Below are positions 1 to 5,340 of a DNA stretch of 5,340 nucleotides, piece after piece (the first letter of the stretch is position 1; each line of letters opens with the position of its first letter). Origin of the DNA: Planctomycetota bacterium. Lineage in GTDB: Bacteria > Planctomycetota > Planctomycetia > Pirellulales > Thermoguttaceae. The position numbers were made by a program, and so were the translations under genes. Where the stretch lies: assembly GCA_023397045.1 (NCBI GenBank), contig JAEWUR010000732.1:1-5340 (forward strand), given 5' to 3'. The notes beneath the pieces are model-generated. The model was given only the letters and a program-made list of their open reading frames with translations, did not search any database and was not told the DNA's origin.

Positions 1-28
1 ATCCGTGGTACAACAAACTCGTGGACAT
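1..28 (-). CDS. IS transposase, N-terminal nine codons only (ISL3-like)
   Basis: On the minus strand an ATG at 28-26 opens a frame reading MSTSLLYHG and leaving the window at base 1. A purine-rich GGAGAG seven bases upstream is well placed as its ribosome binding site. The residues match my recollection of the start of planctomycete ISL3-family transposases (DDE enzymes with an N-terminal zinc-finger region), whose next residues would lie outside the window. Too little is visible to judge whether the gene is intact. The start codon sits inside an 11-bp inverted repeat, described separately. A chance ATG is the alternative, but the ribosome binding site, the IS-like end sequence and the truncated neighbour all point the same way. 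Confidence 0.6.
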
Positions 29-88
29 GCTGATTCTCTCCGTTTTAAGGGTCGTTTCCACAACCCCTTATGGGATAAGCATGTCCAC
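21..88 (-). repeat. Leader inverted repeat: 11-bp outer stem and 7-bp inner stem
   Basis: GTGGACATGCT at 21-31 is the exact reverse complement of AGCATGTCCAC at 78-88. Inside it, bases 46-52 pair with 63-70 (seven pairs and one bulged C at 64), leaving a 10-nt loop. On the minus-strand RNA the downstream outer arm contains the transposase AUG. A transcript entering from the host gene would carry both arms and could fold to hide that start, whereas one starting inside the element after base 78 would not. The complementarity is seen directly; the regulatory role is inference from IS10/IS50-type protection against read-through. Confidence 0.6.
36..41 (-). promoter_or_regulatory. Ribosome binding site of the transposase gene
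   Basis: The minus strand reads GGAGAG here, seven bases before the ATG at 28-26. It fixes the transposase start. In the predicted leader fold it lies in an internal loop between two stems. Confidence 0.55.
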
Positions 89-102
89 ACTTTTTCAACC
101 CC

Positions 103-821
103 TAGGTACGCTTCCCCCGGATGAACCTCAAATATCTCCAAATGTTGGCACGGCGGTCGGTTCGAACATCGCTGGGGTCGTGGCGGCGTGCAACTGGAAC
201 GACATTCCGGCGACAGGGAGTTCGGCAACGTATACTCTTAACGACTCCACCGGGGCGGCGACTGGGCTGACGATGAATACGGCCTATCTTGGAGGCGCCC
301 TGTCGTATCCGGCGAATGCGTTTTGTGACGACGATACAAGCTTCGCTGGCGCCGGCGACAACGCGATGATGCGTGGTTTCGCCTATAAGGCGAATCCCGA
401 TGGATTGTACGCGGTCGTCGATGGCAGGATTCCATACGATACGTTCGATTTGTACGTCTATTACAACGGGAGCTTTGCCTCCAACTCGCAGACGGTGCAG
501 CTCTACGCCAGCGTCACGCCCGTGGGAGTTGCCCAGACATGCGTCGAAACGAATACGGCGAATGACGCGAGCTACGTGTTATCGAGCGACGGTTCTGTTG
601 GCAACTACATCAAGTTTTCCAGCCTAAACGCCGAGGACTTCTACGCATCGAGCCTAGGCTATTATACGATGACCATTGTTGCCACGGGCGTCGGTGCCGG
701 GAGCTATTCGCTGATTAACGGAATCCAAATTGTGAATGCAGTCCCCGAACCCGGGAGCATTCTGCTGACGCTTAGCGGAGTACTCGGACTGCTCGCGTAT
801 GCGTGGCGCCGTCGCAAATAG
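103..821 (+). pseudogene. PEP-CTERM surface protein, 5' end lost to IS insertion
   Basis: The frame ends in a textbook PEP-CTERM tail: VPEPG at 741-755, then a hydrophobic segment of about 17 residues, then RRRK before the stop. Such tails are recognised and cut by an exosortase after Sec export, sending the protein to the cell surface or matrix. The preceding roughly 200 residues, rich in Gly, Ser, Asn and aromatics, resemble the all-beta domain of planctomycete PEP-CTERM proteins: an AGVV..CNWN segment near the start (about 169-201), a YDTFDLYVYYNG strand, and a closing NGIQIV just before the tail. No catalytic motif is visible. These proteins normally carry an N-terminal Sec signal, but here the open frame runs back into IS sequence, so the native start is missing. 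A hybrid start at ATG 81 or GTG 21 is possible but would give an unexported product. The specific function is not recognised. Confidence 0.78.
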
Positions 822-845
822 CCGCTAGCGTCGTGCGTTTTTCGA

Positions 846-880
846 CGGGATGAGGATGGCACCATGCTGTCCTCATCCCG
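846..880 (+). terminator. Strong intergenic hairpin, possible terminator or leader element
   Basis: Bases 846-856 and 870-880 form a perfect 11-bp stem. Two G-U pairs and two further G-C pairs extend it to 15 bp with the five-base loop ACCAT at 861-865. It starts 24 nt after the PEP-CTERM stop codon, as expected for a terminator of that gene. No U-run follows it on either strand, so it is not a canonical intrinsic terminator; an RNA-stabilising or regulatory hairpin is as likely. The 3' arm can alternatively pair with the ribosome binding region of the next gene. The rest of 822-929 shows no further gene. Confidence 0.5.
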
Positions 881-919
881 CACCATTGCCGTCGGAAGCA
901 GGACATCCATTCCATTGAT

Positions 920-926
920 GAGGTGG
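920..926 (+). promoter_or_regulatory. Ribosome binding site deciding the esterase start
   Basis: GAGGTGG lies just upstream of the ATG at 930, with the GAGG core six bases away. It favours 930 over the in-frame ATGs at 864, which sits in the loop region of the hairpin, and at 918, which overlaps this site. Confidence 0.55.
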
Positions 927-929
927 CAT

Positions 930-1808
930 ATGAAGCGTTGGTTGGTTCTCGCAATTTTCACAGTTGGCGTTATTGGATACGCGGTTCCGGCCTTGGCGGC
1001 GGCCAAGGTGTTTCTTCTGGCCGGGCAATCGAACATGGGCGGATGCGGGGTCAGTTCGGAGTTGGTCGGCCCATTGGCGAGGTATCACGACGCGCAAAGC
1101 CGCTCGCTAATCTGGAATAACACCGCCAGCCAATGGTTGCCCAACTCGAATCTGCCCGCCTACGCGTGGTTCGGCCCGGAGGTCAGCTTCGGCTACCAGA
1201 TGCAAGCGACCTTCCCCGACGACAATGTTTATCTTGTCAAATGGTCCTCTGGAGGCACCAGCCTCTACGCCGATTGGAGGCCGGGCGATAATCCCGGCTG
1301 GTGTTATGCGGCATTCAAGTCGACGGCCCAAGCGGCGATTCAGAACCTCGTCGACGCGGGCCAGGACCCGCAGATTGCCGGAATGCTTTGGATGCAGGGA
1401 GAGCACGACGCCGCGAATGCCGATTTTGCCCCCCACTATCAGGAGAATCTGATCAATTTCATCGCCGCCGTTCGGGACGATTTTTCGACGCCCGAGATGC
1501 CGTTCGTTCTTGGACGGATCATTCAGGGCTATGGCACCACCGAAAACAATGACCTGGTGCGAACTGCGCAAACGACCGTGCCGACGCTGGTCAGCAATAC
1601 GTTTTGCGTCAATACCGACGACCTGCAACAATCCACCAATCCTGCGCTTCATTTTGGAACCCAAGGGCAGATCGATTTGGGAATTCGCTTCGCGGATAAG
1701 CTGACACATGCGCCTGAACCGAGTGCTTTCATTCTCCTGCTGGTGGGTGGATTTACTGCGACGATGTGTTGGCGCGCAATGCGTCACACAAATGCCGGCA
1801 ACAAGTAA
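930..1808 (+). CDS. Sialate O-acetylesterase-like SGNH esterase with PEP-CTERM anchor
   Basis: A 292-residue exported esterase of the SASA type (Pfam PF03629), a family that removes O-acetyl groups from sugars. Residues 1-23 form a Sec signal (MKRW, hydrophobic core, ALA). Block I is LLAGQSNM with nucleophile Ser34. FGPEVSFG (81-88) and WSSGGTSL (105-112) follow. WMQGEHDA (154-161) corresponds to the family's W.QGESD segment. LHFGTQGQ carries the likely catalytic His241. The residue three before this His is Pro238, where the family usually has Asp (D-x-L-H), so the triad looks incomplete; Asp230 and Asp231 are nearby. Residues 262-264 are PEP, then a membrane segment (about 266-281) and a basic tail that is longer than usual. 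Start 930 is chosen because the signal peptide begins there and a ribosome binding site precedes it. The next gene begins 30 nt downstream, suggesting joint expression with two glycosidases. Confidence 0.9.
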   Translation: MKRWLVLAIFTVGVIGYAVPALAAAKVFLLAGQSNMGGCGVSSELVGPLARYHDAQSRSLIWNNTASQWLPNSNLPAYAWFGPEVSFGYQMQATFPDDNVYLVKWSSGGTSLYADWRPGDNPGWCYAAFKSTAQAAIQNLVDAGQDPQIAGMLWMQGEHDAANADFAPHYQENLINFIAAVRDDFSTPEMPFVLGRIIQGYGTTENNDLVRTAQTTVPTLVSNTFCVNTDDLQQSTNPALHFGTQGQIDLGIRFADKLTHAPEPSAFILLLVGGFTATMCWRAMRHTNAGNK

Positions 1809-1838
1809 ATCATTCAGCCTGATTCAAGACGGCTCCCC

Positions 1839-3122
1839 ATGATGCAAAGATGCGATCGCCGCCAGTTTATGAAGATCAGCGCCACGGCCGCCGCCCTGGC
1901 GGGCATGGTCGACGCGACCCGCGGTGAGGTCGCCAACGCCGGAAAGATCACGGGCGTTCGCGGCCACAAGGAACCGGTGGCCATTGCCATGTGGGACTTC
2001 TCGTGGCTGCAACGACACTATCCCGGCGGAGAGTTCGATGACTGGGATGCCGTGCTCGACGGGCTGGTGGCGCGTGGCTACAACGCCATCCGATTCGACG
2101 TGTTTCCCGCGCTGGTGGCACCGCAGCCCGATGGTCGGATCGTCGAAACGTACGACTTTCCGAAGGTCGATTGGAAGCCCGCAATGTGGGGCAATCAGTA
2201 TTCAACGCAAATCAACCCGCGGCATGCGCTCAAGGAGTTCATCCCGCGCTGCATCGATCGGGGCATTCACCTGGGTCTTTCCACGTGGTTCATGGGCCCC
2301 GGCGTCGAGCAGATCGAGGGCCTCGACGGCTTCGTGCGCGTTTGGCATGAAACGTTGTCTTTTCTCAAAGAGAACGATCTGCTGCACAACATTTACTACG
2401 TCGACCTCTTGAACGAGTACCCACTCTTCAACGGCTTCACATGGCTTCGTCGGCAAATGGATTCTCATGTTCAGGCCGCCGTCGAGCCAAGCGAAGCTTC
2501 CAAGGCGCACGAGTGGAACGCCAAGATGGGCAACTTTAATGACGAGAACTCGCGGGTCACGTATGTGGCCTTCGCCAACAACGCCATCGAGCGGCTCCAG
2601 GCGGCGTGGCCCGAGCTTCCTTTCTTCTTCTCGCAGACCTGCCATCCCGACGCCGACTGGAAGGTCATGGCCCCTTCCCGAATGGCCGCATTGGATGTGC
2701 ATAACTGGTTCGTGATGAACGGACTGCTGGCCAACGATACCGGCTACTGGGAGAACATTCACACGATACCCGCAAACGACCAGCAATTTGCGCACGTCCA
2801 AGCTGCGATGATGAAGAACTGGGCCGCCAACAAGCCGGCGCTCGTCGATTGGATGGAGCAACACATTGCAGAGGCCGCGGCGGTCGCCCGGCAGAACCAA
2901 AAGCCCATCGGCAACACCGAAGGATGGGGACCGATCAACTGGATGGACCATCCCGCGCTGACCTGGGACTTGGTGAAGGAGACGGGCGAAATCTGCGCCG
3001 GTCTCGCCCGAAAACACGGCTATCAGTTCATCTGCACTTCGAATTTCACCCATCCGCAATTTCCGCGACTTTGGGCCGACATGGCGTGGCACCAACGGGT
3101 GACGGGGATTATTAGGGGCTAG
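1839..3122 (+). CDS. Tat-exported clan GH-A 'cellulase-like' glycoside hydrolase
   Basis: A 427-residue protein with a twin-arginine signal: Arg7-Arg8 in DRRQFMK, then an Ala-rich segment to about residue 24; the cleavage site is unclear, possibly after the Ala34 region. The body resembles the planctomycete 'sugar-binding cellulase-like' family (Pfam PF12876), a TIM-barrel relative of GH5. Visible motifs are MWDFSWL near the start of the domain, GYNAIRFD with Arg85 (strand 2 region), LLNEYP with Asn192-Glu193 as the probable acid/base (strand 4), DVHNW with His288 (strand 6), and NTEGWG with Glu361 as the probable nucleophile (strand 7). Both carboxylates are therefore present and the length is normal. 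The substrate cannot be read from the sequence. ATG at 1839 is followed directly by another in-frame ATG; neither has a strong ribosome binding site. The last codons and the stop lie inside a heptamer repeat, so the C-terminal IIRG may be repeat-derived. Confidence 0.85.
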   Translation: MMQRCDRRQFMKISATAAALAGMVDATRGEVANAGKITGVRGHKEPVAIAMWDFSWLQRHYPGGEFDDWDAVLDGLVARGYNAIRFDVFPALVAPQPDGRIVETYDFPKVDWKPAMWGNQYSTQINPRHALKEFIPRCIDRGIHLGLSTWFMGPGVEQIEGLDGFVRVWHETLSFLKENDLLHNIYYVDLLNEYPLFNGFTWLRRQMDSHVQAAVEPSEASKAHEWNAKMGNFNDENSRVTYVAFANNAIERLQAAWPELPFFFSQTCHPDADWKVMAPSRMAALDVHNWFVMNGLLANDTGYWENIHTIPANDQQFAHVQAAMMKNWAANKPALVDWMEQHIAEAAAVARQNQKPIGNTEGWGPINWMDHPALTWDLVKETGEICAGLARKHGYQFICTSNFTHPQFPRLWADMAWHQRVTGIIRG

Positions 3123-3153
3123 GGGCTAGGGATTAGGGATTAGGGATTAGGAA
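3112..3153 (+). repeat. Six tandem telomere-like heptamers (TTAGGGA type), G-quadruplex capable
   Basis: Bases 3112-3153 divide into six 7-mers: TTAGGGG, CTAGGGG, CTAGGGA, TTAGGGA, TTAGGGA and TTAGGAA. G-runs of three or four fall at 3115-3118, 3122-3125, 3129-3131, 3136-3138 and 3143-3145, with one more at 3104-3107, on the strand that becomes mRNA. The array supplies the TAG stop of the upstream gene (3120-3122) and ends two bases before the next ATG. Its last unit holds the AGGA that may serve as that gene's ribosome binding site. Confidence 0.9.
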
Positions 3154-3155
3154 TC

Positions 3156-5003
3156 ATGGGCAACAGAGTCAGTCGACGATTTTTTTTGGGTGCCGCAGCG
3201 GCTGGTACAGCGACGCTTGGTCACGGCGCCGCCCTCGCTGCGGAATCGTTTGTCCCCAGCGGATCGGCCGGCAGGACGCTTATGCCGAAGATGCTCCTTG
3301 GCGGCAAGGTCGCTCTGTCGAAGCCGACATTGGCTCCGTCACAATTGAGTTTCCGCATCGGTCTGGCTCGCACTCGCACGGCTGCTTATCCGCTGGATTC
3401 GATGGATTTCATCCTGATGGACCTTGAACGGCCCGACAACCGCTCGCGCCATGCTCATTGGTGTGTTGGCGACCTGAGCGGCCGGTTGCTCGAGTTCCTT
3501 TCTTGCTCCGAAGGGATCGATGGGGTATGCGATCCCCGAATCGATGAGCTTTTTGAACGAATTTTGAAGCAACGACGACCCTCGGGCGTCATCGGACGAT
3601 ACGCCCCAACGACCGCCAACCAACCGCCCGAGGACGATCCGCTGCAGTTGGCATGTGCCGGGCGACTGTTTAGCGGGCTGCTGCGTTATCACGACTTGAC
3701 CGACGATCCGCGGGCGTTGGAAGCCGCCGTGGGGCTAGGCGAAAGGCTCTGGAACGTTCGCGATACATGGCGATCCATGCTCAACGGTTGTCAAGGACAT
3801 CGTATCGAGGCCTGGGTCACGGAATCATTTGCCAGACTCTATGCCGCGGCGAAGGATTCTCGCTGGCTGGAGTTCTGCGGCGTGGTCCGAGATAGCCTCG
3901 GCACATGCGAAACGTTCTGCCATGCGCATGGGTTCATGAGCACGCTCCGCGGATTGCAGGTCGCGGCACTTGTGACGGGCGACACGTCCTGGATCGAGAA
4001 AGTCGAGCAGAATCGGCGCCTGATTATCGATCGCCACTTCGAAATGCCCGACGGTTGCACGCCCGAGTCGTTTCCCAATCGTCCCTTGAACGAAGGCTGC
4101 TCGATCGCCGATTGGCTGATGCTTAATTTGAACGCCGGCTTGATTCTCGGCGATGACGACGCCTACGATAAGGCCGAACGGATCTTCTGGAATGGGCTGG
4201 CCTTCAACCAACTGATCACCGGCAGCTTTGGATCGCGCCGACTCACGGCCAACGGCTACAGCGCGACGGGTTTGGAGGAGGCTTGGTGGTGTTGCGTGCA
4301 TAACGGCGGCATGGCGATGTCGGAAATGGCCCGGCACACGGTCACATTTCGCGAGGGCGCGATCCACGTGAACTTCCTGTTTCCAGGCCAATTCACCGTA
4401 CCGATCCCCGGCGGCGATTCGGTCACGGTGACGATCGAAACCAACTATCCGACGAGCGCGGACGCGACGATAGCGGCGCAGAACGTTCCGCCGGAGATGG
4501 CCGTCGCCCTGCGAGTTCCCGGCTGTGTTCAGAAACCTGATATGAAGGAAGCTCGATCGAACAAGAACGTTCGCGTGACCCTTTGCGGTCAGCTACGGCA
4601 CCGGATCGAGGATTGCAGGCCGGGGGTCATCGTGACCTTTGGGCCGCTGGTGCTTGTGCCGGCCACCTGGCCCTGGGGTGCGACGGCGCAGCAGGGACTC
4701 GGCGAGGCCGCCTTTGCGACCGCCGCGATTCCGGCCGAGGTCCCCACGATCCATTTGAACGAGCCGGCCGACGCCGAAGGGAATGTGACGTTGCCGCGCT
4801 GCCCGCCCGATCGGCCATTGCCGGAATGGAGCTATTTCGATGAGGGGCCCGGCGCGCCGACGTGGATTGAAGGAGCGGCGGTCGAGGTCCAACTGAAGTT
4901 TGCAGCCAACGACGTGCGAACCGTTCGCTTCACGCCGATGTGTTACAATACATCGAATCTCTCGCTGTTTGAAACGCCCATCGTTTTTCGAGGCGTCGAA
5001 TGA
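3156..5003 (+). CDS. GH127-like beta-L-arabinofuranosidase, Tat-exported
   Basis: A 615-residue enzyme of the DUF1680 group (Pfam PF07944; GH127/GH146-type), whose characterised members release L-arabinofuranose using a zinc-bound cysteine as nucleophile. The N-terminus is a classic Tat signal: SRRFFLG with Arg7-Arg8, an Ala/Gly-rich core, and an ALA site near residue 28. The alpha/alpha-barrel region spans roughly 45-390. It includes NEGCS with Glu313 and Cys315, matching the E-x-C of the family, and WWCCVHNGG with Cys379-Cys380, matching the CC pair that binds zinc and supplies the nucleophile. The usual CCPPN is CCVHN here. A beta-sandwich follows from about 400, with [14 protein letters not shown] and ALRVPGC typical of the family. 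Length is close to family norm, with no frameshift. AGGA at 3149-3152 is the nearest ribosome binding site and is unusually close to the ATG. The gene is probably in an operon with its neighbours; its actual sugar is not proven. Confidence 0.88.
   Translation: MGNRVSRRFFLGAAAAGTATLGHGAALAAESFVPSGSAGRTLMPKMLLGGKVALSKPTLAPSQLSFRIGLARTRTAAYPLDSMDFILMDLERPDNRSRHAHWCVGDLSGRLLEFLSCSEGIDGVCDPRIDELFERILKQRRPSGVIGRYAPTTANQPPEDDPLQLACAGRLFSGLLRYHDLTDDPRALEAAVGLGERLWNVRDTWRSMLNGCQGHRIEAWVTESFARLYAAAKDSRWLEFCGVVRDSLGTCETFCHAHGFMSTLRGLQVAALVTGDTSWIEKVEQNRRLIIDRHFEMPDGCTPESFPNRPLNEGCSIADWLMLNLNAGLILGDDDAYDKAERIFWNGLAFNQLITGSFGSRRLTANGYSATGLEEAWWCCVHNGGMAMSEMARHTVTFREGAIHVNFLFPGQFTVPIPGGDSVTVTIETNYPTSADATIAAQNVPPEMAVALRVPGCVQKPDMKEARSNKNVRVTLCGQLRHRIEDCRPGVIVTFGPLVLVPATWPWGATAQQGLGEAAFATAAIPAEVPTIHLNEPADAEGNVTLPRCPPDRPLPEWSYFDEGPGAPTWIEGAAVEVQLKFAANDVRTVRFTPMCYNTSNLSLFETPIVFRGVE
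4941..4949 (+). promoter_or_regulatory. Possible extended -10 promoter element inside the GH127-like gene
   Basis: TGTTACAAT matches an extended -10 (TG-N-TATAAT) with one mismatch and lies about 83 nt before the DUF1559 start. A 6-bp inverted repeat, CGATGT at 4936-4941 and ACATCG at 4950-4955, frames it. No convincing -35 hexamer is seen 16-18 bases upstream. It could give the pseudopilin-like gene its own transcript, but coding sequence alone could produce it by chance. Confidence 0.22.
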
Positions 5004-5019
5004 AAAACTCATGAACTTC

Positions 5020-5025
5020 CGGGGT
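5020..5025 (+). promoter_or_regulatory. Ribosome binding site deciding the DUF1559 start
   Basis: GGGGTG lies six bases before the ATG at 5032. The in-frame ATG at 5011 has no comparable site. Starting at 5032 also gives the short basic leader expected of a prepilin. Confidence 0.5.
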
Positions 5026-5031
5026 GCAATA

Positions 5032-5340
5032 ATGTCGCAAGACAAGAGAAGCGGCTTCACACTTGTGGAATTACTTGTGGTCATCACGATCATTGGCATT
5101 TTGATCGCGTTGCTGCTGCCGGCGGTCCAGGCGGCCCGCGAGGCTGCGCGTCGGATGCAATGCAGCAACAATCTCAAACAATGGGGGTTGGCCATGGCCA
5201 ACTACGAGAACTCCCATGCACGGTATCCCTACGGAGCGATCTATGCCGGAACGGCACCGAACTGGGGAGTCTATCGGCAGTCATTTGTCCCATCCTTGTG
5301 GCCCTATCTGGAGCTGAGCAACCTATCGGACCAATACGAC
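5032..5340 (+). CDS. DUF1559 protein with type II pseudopilin-like N-terminus (partial, runs off window)
   Basis: The first 103 codons of a DUF1559 family protein (Pfam PF07596), a very large paralogous family in planctomycetes. A short charged leader, MSQDKRSG, precedes [14 protein letters not shown]. Prepilin peptidase would cut between Gly8 and Phe9, leaving Glu13 at mature position 5 as in type IV pilins and type II secretion pseudopilins. The hydrophobic helix runs from about 9 to 30, followed by the typical [20 protein letters not shown] and a Tyr/Asn-rich segment (NYENSH...YPYG). The exact role of these proteins is not established; a pilus-like or secretion-related surface structure is likely. 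The gene begins 28 nt after the GH127-like stop, so it may share the enzymes' transcript, although a weak internal promoter candidate exists. The stop codon is beyond base 5340. Confidence 0.94.
   Translation, partial: MSQDKRSGFTLVELLVVITIIGILIALLLPAVQAAREAARRMQCSNNLKQWGLAMANYENSHARYPYGAIYAGTAPNWGVYRQSFVPSLWPYLELSNLSDQYD

Larger units (their letters stand above)
1..102 (-). mobile_element. Outer end of an insertion sequence, probably ISL3-type (partial, continues left of window)
   Basis: Read on the minus strand, this stretch starts with GGGGTTG at 102-96, followed by AAAAAGTGTGGACATG. That suits an IS terminal inverted repeat. About 75 nt further in, a good ribosome binding site and an ATG begin a peptide resembling the N-terminus of ISL3-family (IS204/IS1001/IS1096/IS1165) transposases of planctomycetes. 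The GGGGTTG heptamer recurs inside at 67-61, a typical place for a second transposase-binding repeat. The adjoining PEP-CTERM gene lacks a signal peptide exactly where this element would join it, which supports insertion into that gene. The junction is placed at 102/103 by the end of the CCCC run and could be a base or two off. If the element makes an 8-bp target duplication, as ISL3 members do, the copy here would be 103-110. Family assignment rests on nine residues recalled from memory; the other end is outside the window. Confidence 0.62.

Noticed and set aside
46..95. DnaA boxes or a replication origin (several CCACA motifs)
   Set aside because: The motifs differ from TTATCCACA at two or more positions and fit better as parts of IS repeats; no origin-linked genes are present.
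21..102. Native N-terminus of the PEP-CTERM protein starting at GTG 21
   Set aside because: The translated segment has no signal peptide and no family resemblance, and the opposite strand reads as an IS end with a transposase start.
864..929. N-terminal extension of the esterase from ATG 864
   Set aside because: That ATG lies in the loop of the 846-880 hairpin, has no ribosome binding site, and would put 22 non-hydrophobic residues before a clear signal peptide.
1107..1787. 226-codon minus-strand frame opposite the esterase
   Set aside because: It mirrors the codon pattern of the real gene, has Arg/Gly-rich composition and no recognisable motif.
2202..3095. 297-codon minus-strand frame opposite the GH-A enzyme
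   Set aside because: It is a shadow in a G+C-rich coding region; the plus strand has a Tat signal and catalytic motifs and the minus strand has none.
3112..3153. CRISPR array or a true telomere
   Set aside because: The units are 7 bp with no spacers, and the array is internal, between two genes in a bacterial-type operon; it is a simple tandem repeat.
4990..5031. DUF1559 start at ATG 5011
   Set aside because: It is in frame but lacks a ribosome binding site and would lengthen the prepilin leader by seven residues; 5032 has GGGGTG at proper spacing.
4593..5201. 202-codon minus-strand frame across the GH127-like/DUF1559 junction
   Set aside because: It overlaps two well-supported genes and their intergenic gap and shows no domain.

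Overview
The window looks like a piece of a planctomycete chromosome (Pirellulales-like). The reasons are two PEP-CTERM proteins, a DUF1559 protein with a prepilin-type N-terminus, two Tat-exported carbohydrate-active enzymes of types common in that phylum, and a moderately high G+C by eye. The taxonomic call is inference; no marker gene is present.

Layout. Bases 1-102 are the outer end of an insertion sequence, probably ISL3-type. They hold the first nine codons of its transposase, which reads leftward out of the window (minus strand), with a ribosome binding site and a structured leader. From about 103 to 821 lies the 3' remainder of a PEP-CTERM surface-protein gene. The IS appears to have removed its signal peptide, so the frame that runs on into the IS is chimeric. 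Bases 822-929 are intergenic and hold a strong 15-bp hairpin. Next come four closely spaced plus-strand genes: a sialate O-acetylesterase-like SGNH esterase with a PEP-CTERM tail (930-1808), a Tat-exported clan GH-A 'cellulase-like' glycoside hydrolase (1839-3122), a Tat-exported GH127-like beta-L-arabinofuranosidase (3156-5003), and the start of a DUF1559 pseudopilin-like protein (5032 to the window end). The gaps between them are 30, 33 and 28 nt with no hairpin terminator seen, so they are probably co-transcribed.

How they may work together: an esterase that could remove O-acetyl groups plus two glycosidases suggest extracytoplasmic breakdown of an acetylated plant or algal polysaccharide, possibly arabinose-containing. 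The proteins use three different export or anchoring routes: Sec plus PEP-CTERM, Tat, and the prepilin peptidase pathway. Substrate and cooperation are inference.

The points most worth a second look are: the IS end that decapitates the PEP-CTERM gene; an 11-bp inverted repeat in the IS leader that would hide the transposase start codon in read-through RNA; a telomere-like, G-quadruplex-capable heptamer array that supplies both a stop codon and the next gene's ribosome binding site; two mutually exclusive pairings upstream of the esterase gene; and an esterase that lacks the usual Asp of its DxxH block.
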